This document shows, piece after piece, positions 8,854 to 17,685 of a stretch of DNA of 64,000 nt (the first letter of the stretch is position 1; every line of letters begins with the position of its first letter). The notes beneath the pieces were generated by a model. The model did no database searches. It saw nothing but the letters and a program-made list of their open reading frames with translations, and was not told the DNA's origin. The position numbers and the translations under genes are program-made. The DNA comes from Paenibacillus odorifer (GTDB lineage Bacteria > Bacillota > Bacilli > Paenibacillales > Paenibacillaceae), in contig NZ_CP009428.1 of assembly GCF_000758725.1 (NCBI RefSeq), forward strand, positions 2,542,001-2,606,000, read 5' to 3'.

Positions 8854-10466
8854 GTAAGCTGGATTGTATTGTATTGTTGTTCCTTTTTATAATCGTTTGG
8901 AGGGAGACCTACCTCTTGTTTGAAAAGCTTGGAGAAATAGGAGTAGTTGCTATAGCCAACTTTGTTCGCGACGGTATATACAGACATATTTGTGGTTTCC
9001 AATAGATGTTTTGCAGCCGCGATTCGGACGTGGATGACATAACTGCCTAATGAAACCCCAGTTTCTCGTTTGAATATCCTTGCCAGGTAATCAGGATTGA
9101 GATAGACAATTTCAGCCAAATCATTTCGGGTCAGGTCATCGCCGTAATGTGAATGAATGTATTGTTTGATTTCTTCTGCGACGGACTTAGGCTGGGCAGC
9201 AAAATCACGATATTTCATGGCTGTAGTGACAAGGTATTTAAGATATTCTTCCATATCCTCGATTGAATCCAAAGAGTGCATAGATAATTTATCATTAGTT
9301 TTGCCAGAGTATAATTTGTGTGATCTTATCCCTTTCAGGTTGAGAAATGAATAGACTAGCTGTACTACATCTAAACGGAACAAGCTAAGGACAGAGGTCT
9401 CAAGTGTTCTATTGTTAAGCATGACCTTTAAATATTGTGTAACTTCTTCAAGAAAAGCAGTGAATTTATTCTGATTCAGCAGTTCTTCCAAATAGGCAAG
9501 ATCCGGTGGCGTATAGCCCGGTTTATTTTGATGCAGATAAGCCTCCACCAAAAAGGTCTGATTTCTGCATCTCGTAATTTCTTCATCCATAGTCAGGGAT
9601 TGTTTTAGAACATTCCCCACATTACTCAGTTTATCGTTTAAACCAATATTGCAGCAGACATCACATTTTAAATAAGGATTCGCCTTTTGAATAAAAGAAG
9701 CACATAATGCTTCAAGCAGTTGCGTATCTGGAGCCTGGTTCCATTTTAATATGGCGATCCAGTTATAATCTTTGTATTCCAGAATGCTTTCGATGGTAAA
9801 ACAAGGGTGCTGAAACAATTCGTACAATACATTTAGCAGGGCAAAATCAAACAGATCCTTTTCTTCTTTTCCCATACTGCCATTGTAAGGGAATAAGTTA
9901 AATATCAAAGGCTGTAGGGTATCACTCATTTGATAGGAGAGATTTTGTTCTTCAATGGCATGTGTGATGTCTGACAATTTAATGGGAAATGATGTACTGC
10001 CACTAACTAGCTTCCGCCAAAAATGCTCAAGAATCTTCGCCTGATTTTTTTGCCAAAAGTAACCGCCCTGAATGGCTTTTTCGTTTTTTTGCTGCTCTTT
10101 TGCTTGGGTAACCGCCTTATGGATGATCAACATCAGCTTGTCAAATTCAATGGGCTTAAGGAAATATTCAAAGCTCTGCAATTCGATTGCTTTCTGCGCA
10201 TAGTTGAAATCTGCATAATTGGTAAGAAGAATAGTCTGAATACTATAATTTCCCTCGCGAATCCATGCTAGTAATTCCAGTCCGCTGCCCTGTGGCATTT
10301 CAATATCTGAAATCAGAATTTGAACAGAATGCTTTTCTATTATTTCACGTGCTTGAGCGACATTATTAGCCGTATAAACAGTATCAATGTGTAGTGATTC
10401 CCAATCAATTTTCTTTTGCAATGCGGCAATAACATAAAAGTCATCATCAACAAGCAGTACATTCAT
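8841..10466 (-). CDS. yesN: YesN-type response regulator (receiver + AraC DNA-binding domain)
   Basis: Two-component response regulator of 541 residues. The N-terminal receiver has VDDD at 6-9, phospho-acceptor Asp54 in ISDIEMPQGSG and the conserved Lys in YFLKPIE near 110. A poorly conserved linker of about 300 residues leads to a C-terminal AraC-type double helix-turn-helix (IKQYIHSHYGDDLTRNDLAE, then GYSNYSYFSKLFKQEVG). The start at 10466 is favoured by GGAGAG eight bases upstream; an in-frame ATG at 10484 overlaps the kinase stop. It is co-transcribed with the YesM kinase and lies divergent to the transporter genes, its likely target. Symbol given by family resemblance. Confidence 0.9.
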   Translation of the reverse strand: MNVLLVDDDFYVIAALQKKIDWESLHIDTVYTANNVAQAREIIEKHSVQILISDIEMPQGSGLELLAWIREGNYSIQTILLTNYADFNYAQKAIELQSFEYFLKPIEFDKLMLIIHKAVTQAKEQQKNEKAIQGGYFWQKNQAKILEHFWRKLVSGSTSFPIKLSDITHAIEEQNLSYQMSDTLQPLIFNLFPYNGSMGKEEKDLFDFALLNVLYELFQHPCFTIESILEYKDYNWIAILKWNQAPDTQLLEALCASFIQKANPYLKCDVCCNIGLNDKLSNVGNVLKQSLTMDEEITRCRNQTFLVEAYLHQNKPGYTPPDLAYLEELLNQNKFTAFLEEVTQYLKVMLNNRTLETSVLSLFRLDVVQLVYSFLNLKGIRSHKLYSGKTNDKLSMHSLDSIEDMEEYLKYLVTTAMKYRDFAAQPKSVAEEIKQYIHSHYGDDLTRNDLAEIVYLNPDYLARIFKRETGVSLGSYVIHVRIAAAKHLLETTNMSVYTVANKVGYSNYSYFSKLFKQEVGLPPNDYKKEQQYNTIQLTKRG

Positions 10467-10480
10467 AGTTTGCTCTCCAT

Positions 10481-12205
10481 TCATTTAGATTTATTAGGAA
10501 GCTTCGGAAGATATAAGATTACACTAGCGCCGCCGCCCTCCAAATTGGAGAAGGTAACGGTTGCTCTTTTTAAATATAGGTACTCTAGTCTTTTAAGCGT
10601 ATTCATAATGCCGATTTGTGTACCTTTACTTTGATCCAAAGGCTCTCCAAGATTAAGTTTCTCTAACACCTGAGATGGAAAACCGGGACCGGTGTCGGTG
10701 AGCTGGATAACGAGCATTTCTTCTTCCTGATCCATCTGTAATCGTTGTACTGTAAGCCTGATCTCGGCTTCATGTTCGCGTGAAATCGCATATTTAATTG
10801 AATTTTCGATAAAGGTTTGCAGCACTAACGGTGGAATTTCCACACTGCCTGCCTGATCCTCTTGTTCGATGTAATAAATAAATGCGTCCTGATAACGTTG
10901 CTTTTGAATTTCCATGTAGGTTCGGACATGCTCGATTTCATCCTCCAGCCGGACAAAATTCTCGCCATTCTGAAAAATGTAACGGAAATACTTAGAGGTA
11001 GACAACGTCATATTTTCAATTTCTTTATACATATGAATTTGCGCCATGCTATAGATGCTAGTCAGACAGTTTAAGAAAAAGTGTGGTTTAATCTGTAGCT
11101 TCATATAGTCCAGCTGTATTCTTTGTTTCTCCAGTTCCTGTTCGTACATAGCGATTTTAAAGGTTTTGATTTGTTCAACCAAGCCTTTAAACTGAGTGTT
11201 AGCCTGTTCCAGCTCTATAATCTCACTGCTTTTGAAATCTGCGGGTTGCCCAGACTCATTAATGAAAGCAAGGTTATCGGAGAAACTTTGAATCGGACCT
11301 AACACTCTTTTTTTGAAAAAGAGCAGAACAATGCATAACGTGGAGGTCACAATGAAGAACAATAACATAATAAGCAGCTGGGCAATCATGATTTTTTCGA
11401 ATATGCCATATTTAATGACCATTTTGGTGCTGAAGGTGGTGTCTGAGAATGCGCTGTTGATTGTTGTACGCGATTGCAAAAGATTAGAGAATCCCCCATT
11501 TTCCGTTATTAGCTTTCCGCTATTGGAGATCGGACTAGTTAAAGGCTGTTCATTCTCATCTACTAGAGAAACATAACCATTGGCGCCAAGATTAATTTGG
11601 CGTAGCGGCCGGATCAGATTATCTGCGGAGATCAGTCCAATTAAATAGCGATTGTAATAGGGTACGATATTAATCACATAATAATGGTTGTTTACTAGAA
11701 TAGGCGTCCATTTGGAATAAAACTTCTCATACATCTCCTTATCATCAATATAAGAAATAATCTTCTTTTTCAGCTCCCTGTAATCCGTATAGGTTACGCT
11801 GATCGGTGCGCAATTCAAAAAATAGGTCTCATTTTTCAAATAGTAGAAGAAGTTATACTCATGCCCGTAGTTTTTTTGCAGCTCGGTAAAGCGTTTAAAC
11901 AGATTATCATTTGCCTTTAAGAACTCGATACTGTTGACCCCGTAAGTATTCATCGTTAGTAAGCTCTCATCGTTCCCAAGCGTCCAGCCCATATAGTGAT
12001 TAATGTAGGCAAAATCATGATTAATACGATTGATGTAAAGCGCCGCAGTATCCTGCAAATTTCGAGTGGACTGCTGCTTAACGATGGAAATGGAAGCGAT
12101 GCTGATTCCTAAATCCAGAATAAGGACTGTGAATGAAACCAACATCATGACTTTTATATAATGGCGAATGGGGTAGGTTTTGTGGTTCGCTGTTTTTTTG
12201 ATCAT
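10481..12205 (-). CDS. yesM: YesM-type sensor histidine kinase
   Basis: Membrane sensor kinase, 574 residues. Helix 1 spans about 17-42, an extracellular sensor domain about 43-270 (Cache-like), helix 2 about 272-297, followed by a HAMP-like linker. The His_kinase dimerisation box holds the phospho-acceptor His375 in LQIKPHFFLNCL, and the ATPase domain has PPLVLQTFIENSIKYA and DTGPGFP. It is the partner of the response regulator that follows with an ATGA-type junction. It probably senses extracellular sugar, directly or through a binding protein. Just upstream, AGAGG is followed by a three-codon ORF whose TGA overlaps the kinase ATG, which may couple initiation. Confidence 0.92.
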   Translation of the reverse strand: MIKKTANHKTYPIRHYIKVMMLVSFTVLILDLGISIASISIVKQQSTRNLQDTAALYINRINHDFAYINHYMGWTLGNDESLLTMNTYGVNSIEFLKANDNLFKRFTELQKNYGHEYNFFYYLKNETYFLNCAPISVTYTDYRELKKKIISYIDDKEMYEKFYSKWTPILVNNHYYVINIVPYYNRYLIGLISADNLIRPLRQINLGANGYVSLVDENEQPLTSPISNSGKLITENGGFSNLLQSRTTINSAFSDTTFSTKMVIKYGIFEKIMIAQLLIMLLFFIVTSTLCIVLLFFKKRVLGPIQSFSDNLAFINESGQPADFKSSEIIELEQANTQFKGLVEQIKTFKIAMYEQELEKQRIQLDYMKLQIKPHFFLNCLTSIYSMAQIHMYKEIENMTLSTSKYFRYIFQNGENFVRLEDEIEHVRTYMEIQKQRYQDAFIYYIEQEDQAGSVEIPPLVLQTFIENSIKYAISREHEAEIRLTVQRLQMDQEEEMLVIQLTDTGPGFPSQVLEKLNLGEPLDQSKGTQIGIMNTLKRLEYLYLKRATVTFSNLEGGGASVILYLPKLPNKSK

Positions 12206-12267
12206 AAAGTCATTATAAAACCTCTGCGTGAAAAAAACATAAGAACTCGCTAGGGATTTCCCTCAAA

Positions 12268-12393
12268 GTCCGGATAGCACATACAGAAGTCGGGATACTG
12301 TTATTAAATCTCCCCAAGTAGAGCATTTAGCTTTTGCATTTTTTGTAAGCGAATTCAAAGGTCTGGATAACCGTCTTAATGTGTCCGGAATAC
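12268..12393 (+). promoter_or_regulatory. Paired direct repeats, candidate YesN operator
   Basis: Four copies of GTCNGGATA-like sequence: GTCCGGATA at 12268, GTCGGGATA at 12289, GTCTGGATA at 12361 and GTCCGGAATA at 12383. Within each pair the offset is 21 or 22 bases, two helical turns, the spacing expected for the two helix-turn-helix motifs of AraC-type dimers. The pairs flank a cre site in the divergent yesM / binding-protein promoter region. The assignment to YesN is inference. Confidence 0.55.
12343..12357 (+). promoter_or_regulatory. Catabolite response element (cre) candidate
   Basis: TTGTAAGCGAATTCA fits the Bacillus cre consensus WTGNAANCGNWNNCW at every position. It lies between yesM and the binding-protein gene and would put the transporter under CcpA control. 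Confidence 0.65.
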
Positions 12394-12461
12394 GAAAAAA
12401 TAAGAAGTTATTATAAAGCTATTCAGATGCATTTTGATAAATTGAAATGGGGGATTAAGAG

Positions 12462-14066
12462 ATGAGTCAACACAGTAAGAAAAAAACTGCAAAGAAATGG
12501 ACTGTGGGTCTGCTGGCGGCTGCGATGGTATTTGGAATTGCTGGCTGCGGCGGTAACAACGGGAATAATGCAGCGACAAATGAAACGAGCAGCTATAACA
12601 AAGAAGGTCTGCCGATTGTGAATGAGCCTGTGACACTTAAAGTGCTGACTGTCCGTTGGGGGAGTATGGGGGACACCTTTACGCAAAACCAATGGCTGAA
12701 GGATCTGGAGAAAAATACGAATGTCAAAATCGATTGGCAAGTAATGTCCTCCAATGACTGGGGTGAGCAGAAGTCGATTATGCTGGCGAGTGGCACGCTT
12801 CCGGATATCGTTTTGGGAGATCAAACCTTTGGGGATGCCGATATCGTAAATAATCTGAGCTTTTTCCGGCCGCTTGATGATTATATAGAGCAAAATATGC
12901 CTAATCTCAAAGCAGCTATGGAAGAAACCCCAGAAATGAAAAAAATCAGCACATTTCCTGACGGGAAAATCTACTCCCTGCCAACAAGACTTCCTGCACG
13001 TCCAAAAAGCTCACGTCAGCCTGTGATTAACAAGACCTGGCTGGACAAATTGGGCTTGAAGGTGCCTGAAACGCTTGATGAGCTATATAACGTGCTCAAA
13101 GCTTTTAAAGAACAAGATCCGAATGGGAATGGAAAACCAGATGAGATTCCTTTTATTGAAATTGGTAATGACTTGATCAGTCCTTTCGGAATTGCCGATT
13201 TGAATAACAATAATATGATCATCAAGGACGGAAAAGCGATATATTTCCCTGTTTCAGAGGAGTTCAAAGAAGGTCTCAAATGGGAAAATAAATTGTATGC
13301 GGAAGGCTTGCTAGATAAAGAGGTATTCACTCAGGACGATACGATGAGATCGGCTAAGTTCCAGAATCCGGATGCTCCAATTGTAGGCTTTACGTACCAG
13401 TGGACTCCAGACGCCGTGTTTGGAAAATGGAGCGATCAATATGTGACGATTCCACCGATTGCCGGACCAGATGGTAAACGTTATACGATCGGGAATCCGA
13501 TTGGGATGAATCTTAACCGTAATGAGCTGCTGATTACCACATCTTGCAAATATCCTGAGGTTGCTGCACGTTGGGCAGATCAGTTCTACACTGACGAAGC
13601 GAGCATTCAGAATTTCTGGGGTGCGATTGGAACGGTTATTAAGAAAAACGATGATAGCACTTATACATTGATGGATCCACCAGCTGGAACCAGCGCAGAT
13701 GCTTGGTATTGGGATCAATCTCTACGTGATTTTGGACCGAAATATGTGAGCCCATCCTTTGAATCGAAAATCGTCCTGAACCCTGAAAGTGGAGATGGAC
13801 TGAAGCTGCAACTGGATAAGCTGGGCAGTGAATATGTAACAACACCTTTCCCTAACGTAATGTACACTTCTGAGGAGTTCGAGGAGCTGCCAACCTTGAC
13901 TACGGATATCGACAGCTATGTGAATACTATGCGGGCGCAATTTATTAGCAAAGGCGGAATTGACGAGGGCTGGGATGCTTATGTGAGCAAGCTTAATAAA
14001 ATGGGACTTGAAAAGTTAGTTAAGATTCGCACGGATGCTTACAGCCGTTATATGAACGTGAAATAA
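12462..14066 (+). CDS. Extracellular sugar-binding lipoprotein, copy 1
   Basis: Family 1 substrate-binding lipoprotein, 534 residues. The signal peptide ends in lipobox IAGC with Cys29, followed by a Gly/Asn-rich linker. It should deliver sugar to the permeases encoded at 14149-16013 and is the first gene of the operon opposite the YesM/YesN genes. It is a close paralogue of the gene at 16059-17663, with long stretches identical in protein and partly in DNA (for example the AAMEETPEMKKISTFPDGK region), pointing to duplication. ATG follows a GGGGGATTAAGAG ribosome site. Confidence 0.93.
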   Translation: MSQHSKKKTAKKWTVGLLAAAMVFGIAGCGGNNGNNAATNETSSYNKEGLPIVNEPVTLKVLTVRWGSMGDTFTQNQWLKDLEKNTNVKIDWQVMSSNDWGEQKSIMLASGTLPDIVLGDQTFGDADIVNNLSFFRPLDDYIEQNMPNLKAAMEETPEMKKISTFPDGKIYSLPTRLPARPKSSRQPVINKTWLDKLGLKVPETLDELYNVLKAFKEQDPNGNGKPDEIPFIEIGNDLISPFGIADLNNNNMIIKDGKAIYFPVSEEFKEGLKWENKLYAEGLLDKEVFTQDDTMRSAKFQNPDAPIVGFTYQWTPDAVFGKWSDQYVTIPPIAGPDGKRYTIGNPIGMNLNRNELLITTSCKYPEVAARWADQFYTDEASIQNFWGAIGTVIKKNDDSTYTLMDPPAGTSADAWYWDQSLRDFGPKYVSPSFESKIVLNPESGDGLKLQLDKLGSEYVTTPFPNVMYTSEEFEELPTLTTDIDSYVNTMRAQFISKGGIDEGWDAYVSKLNKMGLEKLVKIRTDAYSRYMNVK

Positions 14067-14088
14067 CCTATTCGTCTTTCGAAAAAGG

Positions 14089-14119
14089 TGCTGCCCTACA
14101 GGATAGCTGTGGGGTAGCA
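14089..14119 (+). promoter_or_regulatory. Intercistronic hairpin after SBP copy 1
   Basis: TGCTGCCCTACAG pairs with CTGTGGGGTAGCA, thirteen base pairs with two wobble pairs and a five-base loop, followed by ATTCTCTATTTT. It could partly terminate transcription or protect the binding-protein mRNA, giving more binding protein than permease. Confidence 0.65.
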
Positions 14120-14148
14120 TTCTCTATTTTAAATAAGGAGGGGATGTC

Positions 14149-15072
14149 ATGAAATCTGGTCCACTTCATTTCGGGCGGAAATTCGGACAAATCAAACAAA
14201 ATTGGGGTCTCTATCTATTGCTTTTTCCTGCTGTAGTTCTGACGTTATTATTCGCGTACAAGCCAATGTACGGGGTGCTGATTGCCTTCAAGGATTATAG
14301 TCCGGCGTTGGGAATTGGGGGCAGCCCATGGGCTGGATTCAAATACTTCGAGAAATTCTTTCATTCCTATCAATTTTCATCAACGATTAAAAACACATTG
14401 ATCATCAGTGTGTACAGTCTGATTACCTTTCCGATTCCAATTATACTGGCGTTGATGGTTAACCAGATGAGACCTAACCGGTTTAGACGTTTTTTCCAGA
14501 CGGTGTCCTATATGCCGCACTTTATCTCCACGGTAGTAATGGTGGGTTTAATGATGATTTTGTTCTCACCTAGCACCGGACTGCTGGGCAATATATATAG
14601 TCTTTTTGGAAAAGAGGCTCCTGATCTGATTGGCTCCGCTGGATTATTCAGCAGTGTATATGTTTGGTCGGATGTGTGGCAGCATGTCGGCTGGGACAGC
14701 ATTATCTTTATCGCTGCGCTCTCCGCAGTTGATCCTAGCTTGTACGAGGCGGCAACCGTAGACGGAGCAAGCCGGATGCACAAAATTCGTTATATCGATA
14801 TTCCGATGCTGATGCCAACCGCGATAACCTTGCTTATTTTGCGGGTCGGTGGATTGCTTGGGGTTGGTTTTGAAAAAGTGTACCTAATGCAAAATGACTT
14901 GAACATCACTTCAAGTGAAATTCTTTCTACTTATGTCTACAAAATTGGCTTGCTCAGCAGTCAATACAGCTTTTCCTCGGCGATCAACCTATTCAACACC
15001 GTTATTAATTTTATTTTATTGATCATGGTCAATCAGATATCTAAAAAACTAAGCGAAAATAGCTTGTGGTAG
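14149..15072 (+). CDS. Sugar ABC transporter permease, LplB-like
   Basis: First permease of the YesMN-linked importer, 307 residues with about six membrane helices and the EAA loop LYEAATVDGASRMHK near residues 200-215. The start has AAGGAGGGG upstream. It is the orthologous type to the permease at 16-981 but clearly diverged. It is followed by its partner permease after 17 bases. Confidence 0.92.
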   Translation: MKSGPLHFGRKFGQIKQNWGLYLLLFPAVVLTLLFAYKPMYGVLIAFKDYSPALGIGGSPWAGFKYFEKFFHSYQFSSTIKNTLIISVYSLITFPIPIILALMVNQMRPNRFRRFFQTVSYMPHFISTVVMVGLMMILFSPSTGLLGNIYSLFGKEAPDLIGSAGLFSSVYVWSDVWQHVGWDSIIFIAALSAVDPSLYEAATVDGASRMHKIRYIDIPMLMPTAITLLILRVGGLLGVGFEKVYLMQNDLNITSSEILSTYVYKIGLLSSQYSFSSAINLFNTVINFILLIMVNQISKKLSENSLW

Positions 15073-15089
15073 AAGGGAGGAGAATTGAA

Positions 15090-16013
15090 ATGGGAGGTTT
15101 AGAGACAGTTACTAAAGGGAATGTGGGGAAAATAAAGAAGAATCGTTCTTCGGATACTATAATGGAAATAGTGATGTATGTTATATCAGCACTTTTTCTA
15201 ATTATCCTGATCTATCCGCTGTATTTTATCGTCATTGCTTCGTTCAGTGATCCTTCCGCGGTGGCGGGGGGGCAGGTTTGGTTATTTCCTAAAGGGTTCA
15301 CCTTCGATGGTTACAAAGAGCTGCTGCGTCATGAAAATATTTGGATCGGTTACTGGAATACCATCATGTATACGGTGGTAGGGACGGCAATCGGTTTAAT
15401 TGTAAATATTTCTGCGGCCTATGCGTTGTCCAGAAAGGATCTTGTGGGACGAAAATATCTTTCCCTGTTTTTCATCTTTACGATGTTTTTTAATGGGGGG
15501 TTAATTCCGACTTTTCTAACGATCCGTGATTTCCATCTGTACGATACATTTCTGGTGATGGTACTGCCTTTCTCCGTTGGTGTGTTTAACATAATCGTTG
15601 CCCGCACCTTTTTTCAGTCGAGTATTCCGGGAGATTTATGGGAAGCTGCACAGATCGATGGTTGTGGAAATCTTCGTTATTTTCTACAGATCGTTTTACC
15701 ACTGTCGAAGGCGATTATTGCCGTGCTGGGTCTATGGATCGCCGTTGGTTACTGGAATTCATATTTTAATGCCTTGATCTATCTGAAAAATCCTAATATG
15801 TATCCTTTGCAGCTGATCCTGCGAAATATTTTGATTACCAATCAGATGCAGTCGGGGATGGGAACCGGGGAAGCTGCGCAAATCGCACTACGACTCGCCA
15901 ATATGATGCGGTATTCTGTTATTATCGTGGCAACGGTTCCGATCATGTGCGTGTACCCTTTTGTACAAAAATACTTTAACCAAGGGGTAATGATCGGCGC
16001 AGTGAAGGAATAG
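15090..16013 (+). CDS. Sugar ABC transporter permease, YtcP-like
   Basis: Second permease, 307 residues, six membrane helices, EAA loop LWEAAQIDGCGNLR near residues 191-205 and the family ending NQGVMIGAVKE. The start at 15090 is chosen because GGGAGGAG lies 7 bases before it; the longer reading from GTG at 15066 would run through that ribosome site. Confidence 0.92.
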   Translation: MGGLETVTKGNVGKIKKNRSSDTIMEIVMYVISALFLIILIYPLYFIVIASFSDPSAVAGGQVWLFPKGFTFDGYKELLRHENIWIGYWNTIMYTVVGTAIGLIVNISAAYALSRKDLVGRKYLSLFFIFTMFFNGGLIPTFLTIRDFHLYDTFLVMVLPFSVGVFNIIVARTFFQSSIPGDLWEAAQIDGCGNLRYFLQIVLPLSKAIIAVLGLWIAVGYWNSYFNALIYLKNPNMYPLQLILRNILITNQMQSGMGTGEAAQIALRLANMMRYSVIIVATVPIMCVYPFVQKYFNQGVMIGAVKE

Positions 16014-16058
16014 TACATTCAGCTATTCTACTAACATTCGTAAGGGAGCAAGAACGTT

Positions 16059-17663
16059 ATGAAAAAGCAACAAAAAAACAGGATATATAGAACAATCACC
16101 GTCATTCTTTTAGTGACAACGTTGCTTGCTAGCCTTACAGCTTGTAAAGGGAACAGTGGGATTAATTCTGTTGAAACTGAACCGGGTGAATTTAACAAAG
16201 AAGGATTGCCGATAGTGGATAAGCCGGTGACGTTGAAAGTACTCACTGTCCGGTGGGTCAGCATGGGAGATTCTTTTACCGAGAATCAATGGCTCAAGGA
16301 TTTGGAGAAGAACACGAATGTCAAAATTGAGTGGCAGGTGATGTCCTCCAATGATTGGAGTGAACGGAAGTCTATTATGCTGGCCAGCGGCACACTTCCA
16401 GATATCATTTTAGGGAGTCAGACCTTCGGAGATGCGGATATCGTCAATAATTTAAGCTTATTTCGGCCGTTAGATGACTATATTGAGCACAACATGCCTA
16501 ATCTCAAAGCAGCTATGGAAGAAACACCGGAAATGAAAAAAATCAGCACCTTTCCTGACGGGAAAATCTACTCGCTGCCTGCAAGATTACCCTCACGTCC
16601 TAAAAGCTCACGTCAGCCTGTGATTAACAAAACCTGGCTGGACAAATTGGGTTTGAAGGTACCGGATACGATAGACGATCTTTATAACGTGCTAAAAGCA
16701 TTCAAAGAACAAGATCCGAATGGAAACGGAAAACAGGATGAGATTCCTTTTATCGAATTAAGTAATGATCTAATCAGTCCCTTCGGAATCGCAGATTTGA
16801 ATAATAACTTCATGGTGGTCAAGGACGGAAATGCGGTTTATTACCCGATTTCAGAAGAGTACAAAGAAGGGCTCAAATGGGAGAGCAAATTATTTAAAGA
16901 CGGATTACTTGATAAAGAAGTATTCACTCAAGACGAAACGATGAGATCGGCAAAGTTTCTAAATCCGGATGCCCCAATCGTAGGCTTCTCTTATCAGTGG
17001 ACGCCAGACGCTATGTTTGGCAAATGGAGTGATCAATATGTGACCATTCCGCCAATTGCTGGACCAGACGGGAAGCGCTACACCGTTGGGAACCCGTATG
17101 GGATGAATCTGGAACGCAACGAGCTGTTGATCACCATATCCTGCAAGTATCCAGAAATTGCAGCACGCTGGGCGGATCAGTTCTATACCAATGAAGCCAG
17201 CATTCAGAATTTCTGGGGTGCCATTGGAACGGTGATTAAGAAAAATGACAACGGTACGTATACATTGATGGACCCTCCAACCGGCACCAGTGCAGATGCT
17301 TGGTATTGGGAACAGTCACTCCGGGATTTCGGGCCGAAATATGTGAGCCCAGCTTTTGAAAAGACCATCTTTCTAAATCCCAAAACCGGAGATGGGCTGA
17401 AGCTACAACTCGATAAGCTGGGAAGTGACTACACAACACCACCTTTCCCTAACGTAATGTACACTGCAGAAGAGTTTCAGGAGCTGCCGACCTTGACCAC
17501 CGATATTGATAGTTACGTCAATACAATGCGTGCTCAATTTATAATCTCAGGTGATATTGACGAGCAGTGGGATGACTATGTGAAGCAGCTGCGGGGGATG
17601 GGCCTCGAAAAGATGGTGAAAATTCGGACAGATGCTTTCAGCCGTTATATCGGCGTTGAATAA
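16059..17663 (+). CDS. Extracellular sugar-binding lipoprotein, copy 2
   Basis: Second binding lipoprotein of the operon, also 534 residues, lipobox LTAC with Cys29. It differs from copy 1 mostly in the signal peptide and scattered surface positions, while the central region is almost unchanged, so the two may accept related ligands and share one permease pair. ATG follows TAAGGGAGC. It lies only 22 bases upstream of the GH31 gene, with no hairpin between, unlike copy 1. Confidence 0.93.
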   Translation: MKKQQKNRIYRTITVILLVTTLLASLTACKGNSGINSVETEPGEFNKEGLPIVDKPVTLKVLTVRWVSMGDSFTENQWLKDLEKNTNVKIEWQVMSSNDWSERKSIMLASGTLPDIILGSQTFGDADIVNNLSLFRPLDDYIEHNMPNLKAAMEETPEMKKISTFPDGKIYSLPARLPSRPKSSRQPVINKTWLDKLGLKVPDTIDDLYNVLKAFKEQDPNGNGKQDEIPFIELSNDLISPFGIADLNNNFMVVKDGNAVYYPISEEYKEGLKWESKLFKDGLLDKEVFTQDETMRSAKFLNPDAPIVGFSYQWTPDAMFGKWSDQYVTIPPIAGPDGKRYTVGNPYGMNLERNELLITISCKYPEIAARWADQFYTNEASIQNFWGAIGTVIKKNDNGTYTLMDPPTGTSADAWYWEQSLRDFGPKYVSPAFEKTIFLNPKTGDGLKLQLDKLGSDYTTPPFPNVMYTAEEFQELPTLTTDIDSYVNTMRAQFIISGDIDEQWDDYVKQLRGMGLEKMVKIRTDAFSRYIGVE

Positions 17664-17685
17664 CAAGAAATGGGGTTTTTACTTG

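Noticed and set aside
12423..12893. 156-codon minus-strand frame opposite SBP copy 1
   Set aside because: Antisense to the lipoprotein signal and core of a well-supported gene; composition is atypical (Ile/His-rich).
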